Assembly (NCBI GenBank): GCA_947579605.1
Contig: OX388311.1
Span: forward strand, 31,436,951-31,500,950
Direction: 5' to 3'
Length of the DNA stretch: 64,000 nt
DNA from: Athripsodes cinereus
Taxonomy: Eukaryota > Arthropoda > Insecta > Trichoptera > Leptoceridae
In this document: positions 25,301-33,575 of the stretch, in pieces
Layout of the letters: every line of letters starts with the position of its first letter
Position numbering within the stretch: the first letter of the stretch is position 1
The notes under the pieces: model-generated
The model's input: the letters and a program-made list of their open reading frames with translations, nothing else
Told to the model about the DNA's origin: nothing
The model's database searches: none
Made by a program: the position numbers and the translations under genes

Positions 25301-26580
25301 CAGGGAAATACACCGGAAGCTTTGGAGGAGGTCCTGGTGTATTAGGCGATCAGCATCCACCAGGATATGCAGTAATTAATAACCCTACAATAGGAACCAC
25401 AGCTAGCACAAGTCACACACAAGCCAATACAGGAGCTTTTTCGGGTACTCATACAAACACAAATAATAATGTTGGCCCAGGAAAGTATACCGGAAGTTTT
25501 GGTGGTGGACCAGGAGTTTTGGGAGACCAAAAAGTACCAGGCTATGCAATAAAAGGACCTCATAATACAGGGTCAATAGATGCAAGTACTGCACAGGCAC
25601 ACGCTGGTGCTTCGGCTGGTGCTGGTGCATTTATAGGAACTGGAGTAAACAAGAATCCAAACACAGGAATTCAAAGTTATCCAGGAAGTGGAGGAATATC
25701 TGGACAACAAAACGTTGGTGTTAGTCATGGCAATACTAATGTAGGAGGTATCAAAGGTACAATTACTTTAGTAGAAACTAACAAACCTGTTAGTAATAAC
25801 GGTTTTAGTGGAAACAGTGGATTCCCTGCAGCTGGATCATTTTCTGATGCAGGTGCATATGCTGGTGCATCCGCGAATGCTGGAGCAGTAGCTGGAGCCG
25901 GAACGGGAGCATATGGACAAAATCCACATGGACTAGTAGATCAAAGAGGACATTATAATACAGATTTACACAAAACATCAAATTATAATGGAAACCATGG
26001 TGGATCATATGGCTTAGGAGCAGCTAATTCAGGAGCTTACAGTGGATCTGGAGGTATTGGAATAGGAATAAAGAAACAAGGAAGCCTTGTGGGGGGATTA
26101 GTTGGTGGAATGTTGAACGCGTTGGGATCAGCTGCTGTAGCTGGTAGCCAAGCACTTTCAGCTAGTCATTCAGGCTCTCTTGGATTAGGAGGACTGGGAA
26201 TATCTGGGGGAGTTTCTTCTTCATATGCCAGCGCGGGAGCCAGTTCTGGGGCTACATCTGGTAAGCACATATTAAGATATTAATTATTCTCAAATCGATT
26301 ACTTCCTGATAAAAAAAAACATTCTAGAGCAGCTGCCCCATCCCACATCCTAAAATATTTTGGACACCCTTACCAAATACGTCGATATCAATTTTTCCTT
26401 TTACACCAACTGTTATAATTATTATTTCTTTTTTTATTTTCATTTTACAAACATCAGTCATTCCACTTAAAATTACCAGAAGTCCAAGGACATTCCGTTG
26501 GCAATTTATTTATCATCCCACACTAATTTTCAATCATTACAATATTGGATTTTTTTATTGTTTCAGGTTGCTGTGGATAA
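13195..26580 (+). CDS. Gene 1: secreted Gly/Ser/Ala-rich repetitive protein (1088 aa; 3 exons)
   Basis: Predicted join 13195-13357, 23171-26260, 26567-26580 (3267 nt). Exon 1 ends GGA G|gtatgt and exon 2 follows 'tttatttcag|GTGGTGG', both phase 1, giving KYG-GGGG-VSP across the junction. Exon 2 ends TCT G|gtaagc and exon 3 follows 'gtttcag|GTTGCTGTGGATAA', giving a C-terminus ...TSGCCG. Residues 1-38 form a signal peptide with hydrophobic core VFMVCLVLF and likely cleavage after SVSA. The mature chain is low complexity (Gly, Ser, Ala, Asn, Thr), with an N-terminal Gly/Ser part, a middle part with valine-rich segments (VTTMIIMKPDMKYP), six tandem units, and an Ala/Gly-rich end. It resembles a structural extracellular protein (cuticle, eggshell or silk class). 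I do not recognise the family and assign no function. Confidence 0.85.
13538..13790 (-). mobile_element. RTE-like LINE 3' fragment (family A), in intron 1
   Basis: The minus strand gives SHVDRIIKDGRVLS near 13785-13735. After a ~70-bp interruption it gives a degenerate ..RTCMRNCMI.EEAKEVCKD.. near 13660-13600, then the 3' end 'tctgcctaccccacttggga' followed by tacggcgtgaggg and a (tagatagatag) tail. Broken and 5' truncated. Confidence 0.8.
14497..14627. repeat. Tandem duplication followed by a perfect 21-bp hairpin
   Basis: Two near-identical ~48-bp units ('acattacagaacacacattac...acataag') end in an inverted repeat. 14582-14602 and 14607-14627 are perfect reverse complements (core aagacctgcc / ggcaggtctt) around a TTTT loop. 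Not a bacterial terminator; probably a foldback end of a small element. Confidence 0.8.
14880..15150 (-). mobile_element. LINE C-terminal fragment with CDCG...H...C motif
   Basis: The minus strand encodes LNRLRSGVGNCRDNRERWGF, then SGACDCGAAQTMPHLLECPL and a stop after FAQYWRSV. This is the C-terminal zinc-binding tail of an insect non-LTR polyprotein, followed by a 3' UTR ending 'cgataaataaata'. A sister copy lies at 56747-57044, also truncated to this part. Confidence 0.85.
15893..15995 (+). mobile_element. LINE/SINE 3' end (agcgat hairpin type)
   Basis: 'gttagttggaagacatcgc', 'tatttagcgat' and a T-rich tail match the 3' ends at 27060-27230 (inverse) and, more weakly, 33030-33070. I recall this type of end from lepidopteran genomes; that could not be checked here. 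Confidence 0.55.
16047..16110 (-). mobile_element. SINE-like family A, truncated
   Basis: Carries only the family's end: 'taccatcacggcatatccca' then 'caactggggtagccagcaga', reading inward. Truncated near 16110 next to the minisatellite. Confidence 0.7.
16121..16402. repeat. Pure 9-bp minisatellite (ATAAATAAA)n, about 31 copies
   Basis: An almost perfect run of the 9-bp unit. Because 9 is a multiple of 3 and the unit has no stop in one frame on each strand, it mimics long open frames (Ile-Asn-Lys on plus, Phe-Tyr-Leu on minus). Non-coding. Confidence 0.95.
16440..16765 (-). mobile_element. RTE-like LINE fragment (RT thumb to C-terminus)
   Basis: The minus strand gives ILYGVEAWTLKVNTINRLEA, then RIHRILLRISWTDMTNNVEV and VLRKTNAHREI. 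This matches the region after the RT catalytic core of RTE-type elements (L.YG.E.W.L......RLEAFE). It is interrupted by stops and frameshifts, with no RT core or 3' tail. Confidence 0.8.
17277..17400 (+). mobile_element. SINE-like family A, degenerate
   Basis: 'ttcagcgatgaggtatgcca', 'cccattctgaaagtctta', 'tggcacggagaggac' and 'tccgctggctacc' appear in the family order. Confidence 0.65.
18243..18316 (-). mobile_element. SINE family B, 3' part
   Basis: 'tatatctgggttttg', 'ataaacccaaatacaacctt' and 'atacgactatcacag' correspond to the 3' (non-tRNA) half of the family whose full copy is at 22449-22627. Confidence 0.75.
19031..19280 (-). mobile_element. SINE-like family A, diverged near-full copy
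   Basis: Starts 'taccatcacggcatttgcga', contains 'gtgtagccaatagaccaact', 'gagtggcacatcccatcgct' and ends 'agggcactagaaaacttagg' / 'tttgccggaggctc'. The 5' region beyond the family's usual truncation point is present. Confidence 0.7.
20470..20625 (+). repeat. Interspersed repeat D (copy 1)
   Basis: 'cattgaaggagacccaccga', 'gcgcagaagtctggggactt', 'ccatttatccgaa' and 'gggtcggtcagcc'. The same string returns at 29460-29620, and a diverged version is at 54000-54145. Class unknown. Confidence 0.7.
21561..21620. repeat. A/T-tract hairpin
   Basis: A poly-A run, 'acaatttgac', loop 'gtct', 'gtcaaattgt', then a poly-T run: an inverted repeat of roughly 25 bp arms. Confidence 0.75.
22085..22250 (+). 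mobile_element. SINE-like family A end plus truncated SINE C
   Basis: 22085-22140 is the family A end ('gcagtccgctggctacccca' then cttgtgggatat) followed by tagtagtag. 22155-22250 ('gttcgagctagtcccaaaac', 'cttgtattatgggtac', 'aacgattcacat') is the 3' half of the SINE whose tRNA-bearing copy is at 37600-37856. Confidence 0.7.
22449..22627 (-). mobile_element. tRNA-derived SINE family B, near full length
   Basis: On the minus strand it begins at about 22625 with 'gtcggtagccaggaggtag' (A-box-like) and, ~40 nt on, 'gaggttcgatccca' (B-box GGTTCGATCC). These are the split RNA polymerase III promoter of a tRNA head. A family-specific body follows, then a tail 'aaacccagatatata' with an A-rich end. 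Other, truncated copies: 18243, 29170, 48722, 50195 and 63007. Confidence 0.8.
23014..23110 (+). mobile_element. SINE-like family A fragment 60 bp before exon 2
   Basis: 'tcagtgatgaggtatgccac', 'ccattctgcctgtctta' and 'agagaggactactcatatg' match the family. It ends just upstream of the acceptor of gene 1 exon 2, so it may contribute to the acceptor-proximal intron sequence. Confidence 0.7.
23171..26260 (+). CDS. Gene 1 exon 2 (repetitive core, 3090 nt)
   Basis: Uninterrupted 1030-codon exon. 23173-24440 encodes Gly/Ser/Asn-rich sequence with GAGSYSGAGSY and ASGAISGADLHGG blocks. 24451-25560 encodes six units that begin GKY(S/T)G(S/N/G)FGG(G/S)PG(V/I)L and continue (G/N)(D/E)Q..PGYA; starts are at about 24451, 24664, 24874, 25090, 25303 and 25480 (71, 70, 72, 71 and 59 codons apart). 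The remainder is Ala/Gly-rich (AGASANAGAVAGAGTG) and ends SLGLGGLGISGG...SGATS. Several units also carry HAQGHAGAGS-type motifs. Codons are A/T-ending, like the surroundings. Reading through the donor would give a stop at 26283. Confidence 0.9.
24451..25563 (+). repeat. Six tandem coding units of ~71 aa in gene 1
   Basis: The conserved head is GKYTGSFGGGPGVLGDQ plus PPGYAVNKG. The first unit is the most diverged (GNFGGSPGILNEQ) and the last two have lost the VSHGA...HAQGHAGAGS body. Similarity is highest among units 2-4, which suggests recent duplication or conversion there. Confidence 0.9.
26567..26580 (+). CDS. Gene 1 exon 3 coding end (Cys-Cys-Gly-stop)
   Basis: After 'ttttttattgtttcag' the sequence GT TGC TGT GGA TAA completes the split Gly codon and adds Cys-Cys-Gly. 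Pyrimidine-rich acceptor and phase agree. The tiny coding end is inferred from splice signals only. Confidence 0.7.
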
Positions 26581-26736
26581 ATCTCTTCCAATTCAATGAC
26601 TCCCAACACGTCGCCATTTATACTTTTATAACTTTCAAGATTACTCAACGTAGCAATAATTTAAAAGCATGATAAAAACAGTAAAAAATACATAATTATA
26701 AGGAGAGAAGGAAGTGCAAATATGATCAAGAATAAA
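26581..26736 (+). terminator. Gene 1 3' UTR with poly(A) signal
   Basis: The first AATAAA after the stop is at 26731-26736 (context 'caagaataaaatac'), giving a 3' UTR of roughly 170 nt. More AATAAA-like words follow to 26865. Confidence 0.5.
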
Positions 26737-27059
26737 ATACATTTGTCAACCAATAATTAATCTTTTCAGGAAGGATGTTTATGCTAGTGATTAATTTACA
26801 AGTATTATTTTTAATAATAATGTGATATTTTATATTTTAATTAAAAAAAATTAAATAAAAACCAAAAGATTTATTATTTGAGACATAAATGAATACCAGA
26901 CATCTGGAGTTAAAGTTATTGTTACAAGAATAAAATGTAAAAGTATTGTAATTATAGATTGCAGAAATTACTCCATGTGTAGTGATGATTTATCGCCACT
27001 GCATATTTTATATTGTCTTTGTTGCTCTGTTGTTTGATGATGACTCCAAAAAGAATTAA

Positions 27060-27235
27060 TAAATAATAACATAATAACAAAAATCTTTATTGCACAAAAA
27101 AGCAATAGTAGAAAAAAAACACATTATAACATTATAACTGAACAAATAACTTTGTGAAATGGGCAAGTTAATCGCAGAAGCGCGATGTCTTCCAACTTAC
27201 CCATTATATAGCAATTTCGACAACTTTTAAAAACA
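27060..27235 (-). mobile_element. LINE/SINE 3' end, inverse copy
   Basis: Read on minus: 'gggtaagttggaagacatcg', then 'cgcttctgcgatta', ending 'gtgcaataaagattttt'. This matches the 15893 copy in layout; the paired 'cgc..gcg' words can form a small stem. Confidence 0.55.
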
Positions 27236-27309
27236 GATTATCCAACATTTGCACCTTCATCCATACAAAAATATTAGAAAAGAGCGATATAACGCTTTTG
27301 TCTACTGGT

Positions 27310-27635
27310 GTTTAAATTTATTTAATTGGACAAAATTGACTATGGAGAACAGGCAGAAAAAATGGTGGTCTCATTTTTGAAATCTCAAAGAAATGGATGT
27401 AGCAAGTCCAAGACAAAAATGAATGGAAAATCATAGAAGAGCACTCTGAACTCTGAACAAATATAGGCGTCATGGCATTCAGTAATCCGTGGTTAGATGG
27501 AAGAAATCACTTTATAGTGATAATCTCGCCACTGCACATCGTCCTAGTTTTTAAAATTTCATATTATTTTGTTAACACTGTTATGTAATGATGATGTGCA
27601 AGAAGAATAAATAAATAAATAAATAAATAATTGAC
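27310..27635 (+). mobile_element. LINE 3' end with (AATA)n tail
   Basis: 'tggttagatggaagaaatca', 'ctttatagtgataatctcgc', 'cactgcacatcgtcct' and 'gatgtgcaagaagaataaa' end in (taaa)n at 27607-27630. The same end, inverted, is at 33418-33575. The upstream part encodes a broken tail (QDKNEWKIIEE) of LINE-like character. Confidence 0.65.
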
Positions 27636-27835
27636 TCATATAATATTTCTTTGTAATATTTCATATATTGTTCATGTAATATAATGTTCAAATAACAACT
27701 CGTGTAATAGTTTACAGCATTAATAAAACGCAGTACTAATATTCTCAGAAAACATGTTCTAAATTAATAATAATAATTACTTTTACATAGTAGGTATATG
27801 TAATAACATAGTATACTCCACATATGGCATTCAGT

Positions 27836-28150
27836 TCTTTCTGCCTACCCCATTTGGGATACAGTATAGAAAACTCCATAACATTAAGATTTTAATGGTC
27901 TCTTTGCAAATTATAAGCATACTTAAGTATTAAATAAAGTCATAAAAGGACCTCTACAATAAAAATAATAAAATCTATGTTTTTCAAGCCTTGCAGCACC
28001 AATGTGTTTGCTCGCATTATCAATTTTTCCTTTAAATTTCTAGTCTAGTTACTAATAGGTTGATCGTTAGGTTATATCAAACTGGCGGTCCTTCCTCTCC
28101 GCCTACCCACTTGGTATGCGAAGCGGCGTAAGGATATAGTATAGAATTTT
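27836..28150 (+). mobile_element. Two short LINE family A tails
   Basis: 27836-27875 ('ttctttctgcctaccccatt' then tgggatac, tagtatag-like tail) and 28084-28145 ('ggcggtccttcctctccgcc' then tacccacttgg, gcggcgtaagg) are extreme 3' ends of the RTE-like family A. 27880-28080 holds nothing recognised. Confidence 0.6.
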
Positions 28151-29165
28151 ATATAATTGTAAAGAATATTATAAAATTATTGGCATTATTTCGATAACTT
28201 ACAATAAAAATTAAGTTTTAAATCATTGTTAAAATAAATGTACCCACTTGTGGCAATGAATAATGAAAACTTTAAAATATTAATTAATATGCTAGTTCAA
28301 ATACAAATAAAATAAAAATTGTTATACACAATGAAATATTTAATAGGTATTTTTATTGTTATACCCGTATTATTAGAAGTCTAGTGGGCAGAGACAATAT
28401 AATCTACATACAATAAGATCATTCAGAGAATAATCAGAAAATATTACATATAGGTTCAATGGGATTCACATCAGGATGTGACAGTAGCGTCTTTTCTATA
28501 CCAGCCGAAAAGTCGGGCTTAAAATGAAGTTTTTGACAAAAATAAAAAAATCCAACTGATAAAATCCAAATTGACAGTTCGATCAATTGTGCGCGCAGTC
28601 GTTTACCATGTTTGATTTCGACGAACATGATGTACGCGATGTCGTCCGAAGTGTCAAACGAACTTGAATAAAACTCCTTATAAAAACTCACTGATAGTGG
28701 GTGTCTACCCGACAAATATTATTCATAGTGAAACTAATATTACTGAATTCAGTGTTTTACTTTAAATCTGTTTTAATTCTATTAGAATGAACTTTCTCAA
28801 AGTTATTCCAAGTTGAATACAATCATTAGAACTGTTCTATATCATTTTTCCATAACGCTTACAATAATATAATACAATTTCATACAATATGAAACAATGT
28901 TCATTTTTCATCTCGTTCGTCGCTTATAATGTTCAGTATTTGACGGCGCTCTTAAGGTTTAAACATTCGTTACTCAAGTTATAGGTAGAACGCGGTAGTA
29001 ACGAAAAATAATAAAGCTATAATCTGGGTTTGTACCAATGATCAGTGTGTTGAATGCACTGCCTTTTATTCGATTAGGTACTACAGTTAAGGTAACTTTG
29101 AAAGTTATCACTTCTTGGATAGGTGACCTAATGGTTAATTAGGTATATTAATGTGTCAAGTTTTG
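28150..29165. other. AT-rich, nothing recognised
   Basis: A 93-codon open frame on minus at 28434-28715 has no recognisable motif or splice context and is not called as a gene. No repeat family recognised. Confidence 0.45.
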
Positions 29166-29169
29166 TTTT

Positions 29170-29285
29170 TTTTTATTTCGACATACTCCCTTTTTACGGC
29201 ACAAACTTTTAGCTTACTGTGAAAGGTGTATAAGGTTGTATTTGGGTTTATAACAAAACCCAGATATATCTTTTAAAAAAACTAT
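29170..29285 (+). mobile_element. SINE family B, 3' part
   Basis: 'acaaacttttagcttactgt', 'gaaaggtgtataaggttgta', 'tttgggtttataacaaaacc' and 'cagatatatctttt' followed by A7. Opposite orientation to the 22449 copy; the tRNA-like head is missing. Confidence 0.75.
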
Positions 29286-29459
29286 TTAGGGTGAGCCTAC
29301 CCAGTATAAAAACCTTAGACACGCCACTGGTATGGTTTAATAGTAGGTATTGTCAAGTTGAGAATATTGCATTAATATTCATGAAACAAAACGATTATGT
29401 ACCCGTACTAACAATCGTGGTATAACTGATATTCCACCTATTATGTGTATTGTGACATG

Positions 29460-29625
29460 CTATGTACTACATTGAAGGAGACCCACCGACCACCCGGACA
29501 GCGCAGAAGTCTGGGGACTTCCATTTATCCGAATACATGCTATGTACTGACAAACAAAGATTATACATTGAAGGACCCACCGACCCGGAAAGTGACGAAG
29601 TCTCGGGACTTCCATCTCATCATCA
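29460..29625 (+). repeat. Interspersed repeat D (copy 2, internally doubled)
   Basis: 29465-29535 matches 20470 almost exactly. A second shorter copy ('acattgaaggacccaccgac', 'gaagtctcgggacttccat') follows at 29565-29610. Confidence 0.7.
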
Positions 29626-29734
29626 TCATCATCGCCCTCAACGAGGAGTCATACATAGTGAGCAACCTAAAGGAATAGCCAGCCTAGCCGACAGAATGTA
29701 TTTTCTACATTTCTTCGATGTTCCTCCAGTTGAA

Positions 29735-30075
29735 GTAAACTTGTGCAAAAATATCATCATCATCAATTGCTCTACAGCTCGTTGTGAGCCTTGGCCTCCT
29801 CCAACATTCGCCTCCATCTTCCCCTATCTTGACATGTACTCTTAGAATCCCTGATGCCAATGACGTCCACATCTCTCTGTACACCATCCATCCAACGGAG
29901 TTTGGGTCTACCAACGCTACGTCTACCTTGTGGTCTTGTATGAAGGATTTTCTTTGGCACTCTTTCCTCACTCATTCTCTCCACGTGCCCAGCCCATCTC
30001 AGTCTTCCAACTTTGATACATTTTACTATGTTGGGCTCACCGTACAAGTTGTAGACTTCTTCGTTGTTGATGATT
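29735..30075 (-). mobile_element. RTE-like LINE 3' fragment (family B)
   Basis: The minus strand encodes YGEPNIVKCIKVGRLRWAGH, then VERMSEERVPKKILH, GRRSVGRPKLRWMDGV and RGRWRRMLEEAKAHNEL. This is the conserved C-terminus of many insect RTE-type polyproteins, followed by a (GAT)n-type tail at about 29752-29765. No RT core. Confidence 0.88.
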
Positions 30076-30098
30076 GATGATTTTTCTTATCCACTTAT

Positions 30099-30310
30099 AC
30101 CATACCATCACGGCATACCTCACAAGTGGGATTACCAACAGGCCAACTGCATATAATAAACATGCAAGCTGTCCTCTCAGTGTCAACATTCAGGATGGGT
30201 GACAAACCTCATCGCTGAATTTAAGATGCATAATATATTTATTTTTCGGACGCCTGCTTTTTTCGGGTCCCTCAAAAACTCACGGAAAATAGTGGGAGTC
30301 TTTGCCGGGT
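30099..30310 (-). mobile_element. SINE-like family A copy
   Basis: 'ataccatcacggcatacctc', 'catgcaagctgtcctctcag', 'caggatgggtgacaaacctc', 'atcgctgaatttaagatg', ending 'gtgggagtctttgccgggtg'. Near full-length. Confidence 0.8.
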
Positions 30311-31550
30311 GGTTTTCCGCGTTTTCTTTAGTCCATTATTTCAGATAAATAAATTCCCCTCGTGATTCTTTCATTATTCATTCTCTCCACATATCCATGC
30401 TGTGGAAATAGGTCACTCTTTTATATATTCACACTGATTGATAATTTTTAATTTGGCTCAAGGATATCAACAACTTATTTGTTTAAAGTTATCTATTCAA
30501 ATAACCACCTCTTCATTTCCTTTACTTACATTACTATATTATTACAAATTAATGTTCTTCATAATTATTGTCAAAATATTGCAAAACACAAAATAAACAA
30601 AAACGATTAGACATGCAACAGATATTCGGCAAATATCTGGTGTTCAGTTTTCTTTGTCAGTTTTTTGTGTAAGATTGCCTGTCATTCTTACTTAGACCTG
30701 AGAAGAGACCTCACTGCCCTGTCTCTTATAACCATAACCATGAGGTTTCCTTCTACCGGGATAACTTGATCCTCCCATCTTCCCCGTCAATATGAACACT
30801 TTCTCTCTCACGTGGTACCTTCTGTCAAGAAAGTGCATAGTGACCCTACTACTCACAACGTCTTTATAAATGTCAGTTATCTGTCACTTTTGACGAATTC
30901 AAAGCTTTGACCTATTATTTTATTAAAATCCATTTATGAGAATCATTGATCTATTGCCAAAAACGACGCTAATCACTGTCAAACTACTCTTACTATGTGT
31001 TGTCGTAACCACAGAATTCCATAAAAAACCATAAAAACACATTTAAAATATTGTATGCCCCTCAAATATTTGACAGATCTTTTGAAAAGATCACGTGACT
31101 CCTAATGGTCTATTTGACAATCAATGTTCTTTTGTTTATGTCTCCGAATATCATTTTTATTTTATCTGATATCTGTCATAATCACTACTATCCGTTATAC
31201 ATCTCTAATCATAAAACTGTCAATGGTGTGTCCTTCAAACTAATTTTATATTATATTTTTTATCAGATTGGTGACGAAAAATCAGTTCACAGTGTAATGT
31301 TACTTCCTATGTACATAACATACGTTTCATGTGTATGAATTTCCACATAACGGGCAAAAGTTTACACTGATAATGAATATTGTCTACCTCTAAACACGTA
31401 CCTACGTAAGTATTTGCTTTACTAATCAACTTCTTTTTCAAATTCAAATAGATTTATCAACAGAATATAATAATTTACGCAATTTGTAACAATAACGTTG
31501 AACCTACACCGTGGAGAGCGCCCGACAAAGAATTGGTCACTCACTCTTTT
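30311..31550. other. AT-rich, nothing firm
   Basis: 31060-31110 ('aaagatcacgtgactcctaa' then tggtctat) resembles 18630-18655, hinting at another dispersed repeat. No coding exon recognised. Confidence 0.4.
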
Positions 31551-31552
31551 TC

Positions 31553-32213
31553 TTAAGGGGCCCCTTTAGCAAAAACGATAAAACATTTTCAACAAGTTTG
31601 GTACACAAACTCTCAAAACTTGTTGACCCTACGAACATTTTGATTTGATAAAATATGAAAACAAATATTAATTACCAATATCAAACTTTAACTTTACAAA
31701 AAAAAACTTGATTTTAGCTTCATAGTATTCGTTTATAAAAAAGCATATTTCTAAAAATCGAATTCGGGGGTGTGTTTGGTACATAAATGCATTATAGAAC
31801 AAAAAAAACTATTTTTTTTTGTTTTTTTCTTGGATATTGACCGACTTAAAAAATATTTTTTTTGATAAAATTTCTCATATTTTGAAACCAAAAATCACCA
31901 CATGAACTCAATTTTTTGTATACTAAAAAAAGTTTGCTAAAATCTATAGTATTTATATTCTTGATAGGATGAATAAAAAATGTATATATTTTACAAATAA
32001 TTTGTATTTTGATATAACAAAGAGTACCTAAATAGATCTCGTCAGTCTACGATTTATTTATTTTTTAGTAAAAAACTAATATTGGTAATAAATATTTGAT
32101 TTTTTATTTTATCAAATCAATATGTTCGCAAGGGTCAACAAGTGTTGGTAGTTTTTCTATCAAATTTGTTATAAATAGAAAATTTTACCGTTTTTGCTAA
32201 ACGGGGCCCTTAA
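31553..32213. mobile_element. MITE with ~110-bp TIRs and TTAA target duplication
   Basis: TTAA at 31553-31556 then ggggcccctttagcaaaaac; the right end gtttttgctaaacggggccc then TTAA at 32210-32213. The arms remain alignable for about 110 bp (acttgttgaccct... / ...agggtcaacaagt, gatttgataaaat / attttatcaaatc). The 660-bp element has no coding capacity. TTAA duplication is the piggyBac hallmark, but the termini are not the CCCTTT type of the element at 34847. Confidence 0.85.
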
Positions 32214-33029
32214 GTTTTCGAGTATTTTGTTTGGGTTTGCAGATATCAAATACTCATCTCACAGTAGGTGATCAGAAACTTAATGCTGCACAGTGCACGG
32301 TGAAGGCGACCTGACCACCCAACCACGGCCCCTCAAGTCTCCTGTAAAAGTCAGGTGTTTGAAAAAATAAAGACACTTTACATCTATTTATTTTTTTATT
32401 AATTCTTTACTTTTCATTGATTACATATGTACAATTCCATAGAAGGTACTTATATGTACATTCAAATTAAATACAGTTAGGGCCAAAATTTTACCGTTTT
32501 AAATTTTACCGCCAAAATTATAAACGAGGAACCCAATATTCGTAAGTATGTCGACACTTTACGAACGGATGGCGATCTGTTCGTACATTCTACTAGATAC
32601 TGCATTATAAAACTATTTTGACAATTCGTCAAAAAGAAATATTTTTGCCTACTGTACCCATTGTTTTCAACCGGTGGTCACATAAGATCTTGCCTGTCTC
32701 TTTTATCTACCTGCTCTCCATTCATAAAAACTTCACCCAACAATCTCATAATTTACACAAAACTATGAGAATATATCCTAACAAAACATGTGCGTAGATT
32801 CATCTATTGTTATTTCTTTCTCTCTTCAGGCAAATAGTGAGACAGCAATGCTAGTCGTCAAAACTAATCCCTGGTCGGTCGGCCAGTTAAAGCCGATGGT
32901 AACATTTTACTGAAATAATATCAACGGATGTTTATAATGCTGAAAAACGAGAAGTTATATCAAATTTTGGACCATATTAAAATTACTTGAGCTAACGGAC
33001 TTTTATAATATTGGCCCGTATACAGAGAG
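32214..33029. other. AT-rich; small SINE A 5' fragment only
   Basis: 32338-32390 ('tctcctgtaaaagtcaggtg' then tttgaaaaaataaagacac) is the 5' portion of SINE-like family A. Nothing else recognised. Confidence 0.5.
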
Positions 33030-33235
33030 CGAGTTTATCGCAAAGGCGCGATTCGATCTTCCAACTAACCCAAATACAACGATGAGGTTTGCCACCCATC
33101 CTGAATGTCTTAATTTTTTATTGGCGGTTTTTTTTGTAAATTTCTGTAAAGACGGTTTGTATGTTAATTACATACAGCTGGTTTGCTGGTTGCCCCACTT
33201 GTGGGATATGCCGTAGTAGTAGTAGTAGTAGTAGT
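33030..33235 (+). mobile_element. LINE 3' end scrap followed by SINE-like family A with (TAG)n tail
   Basis: 33030-33070 has 'cgcaaaggcgcgattcgatc' then ttccaactaaccc. 33076-33218 is family A ('aacgatgaggtttgccaccc', 'atcctgaatgtcttaa', 'ggtttgctggttgccccact' then tgtgggatatgccg), ending in eight tag repeats. This shows the family's 3' simple-sequence tail. Confidence 0.75.
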
Positions 33236-33417
33236 AGATATTGTACACAATTTGTAACAAAAATATCACAAAATATTGTAGATGTAACTTATTCCATCAA
33301 ATTGGGCATAACTAGTATATTGAGGGTAATTTCCATGGGAGAACATGAGAAGACGTGTAAGTAGACCTAAAAAATGGGTTTATCAAATCGGTCAGATGAT
33401 GGCGAAACACTAGTGGG

Positions 33418-33575
33418 TTTTGTTTATTTATTTATTTATTTTATTCTTCTTGCACATCATCATTCATATAGCAAATAAAATAAAGCAATATACACAGGAA
33501 AAAATGTGATGATGTGCAGTGGCGAGATTATCACTATATAGTGATTTCTTCCATCTAACCACGTCACATTAACAC
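33418..33575 (-). mobile_element. LINE 3' end with (AATA)n tail, inverse copy
   Basis: Plus reads tttatttatttatttatttt then 'cttcttgcacatcatca', 'gatgtgcagtggcgagatta' and 'gtgatttcttccatctaacc'. This is the reverse complement of 27440-27635. Confidence 0.75.

Noticed and set aside
23342..26008. Several antisense and out-of-frame open frames within gene 1 exon 2
   Set aside because: Shadows of the repetitive coding exon. Low-complexity codon use keeps other frames open, and none has its own start context or splice logic.
26261..26283. KHILRY as the normal C-terminus of gene 1
   Set aside because: The consensus donor at 26261 and phase-matched acceptor at 26567 make the spliced end more likely. 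Kept only as a possible retained-intron form.
28434..28715. 93-codon minus-strand frame as a gene
   Set aside because: No recognisable motif, no splice sites or promoter, composition like background.
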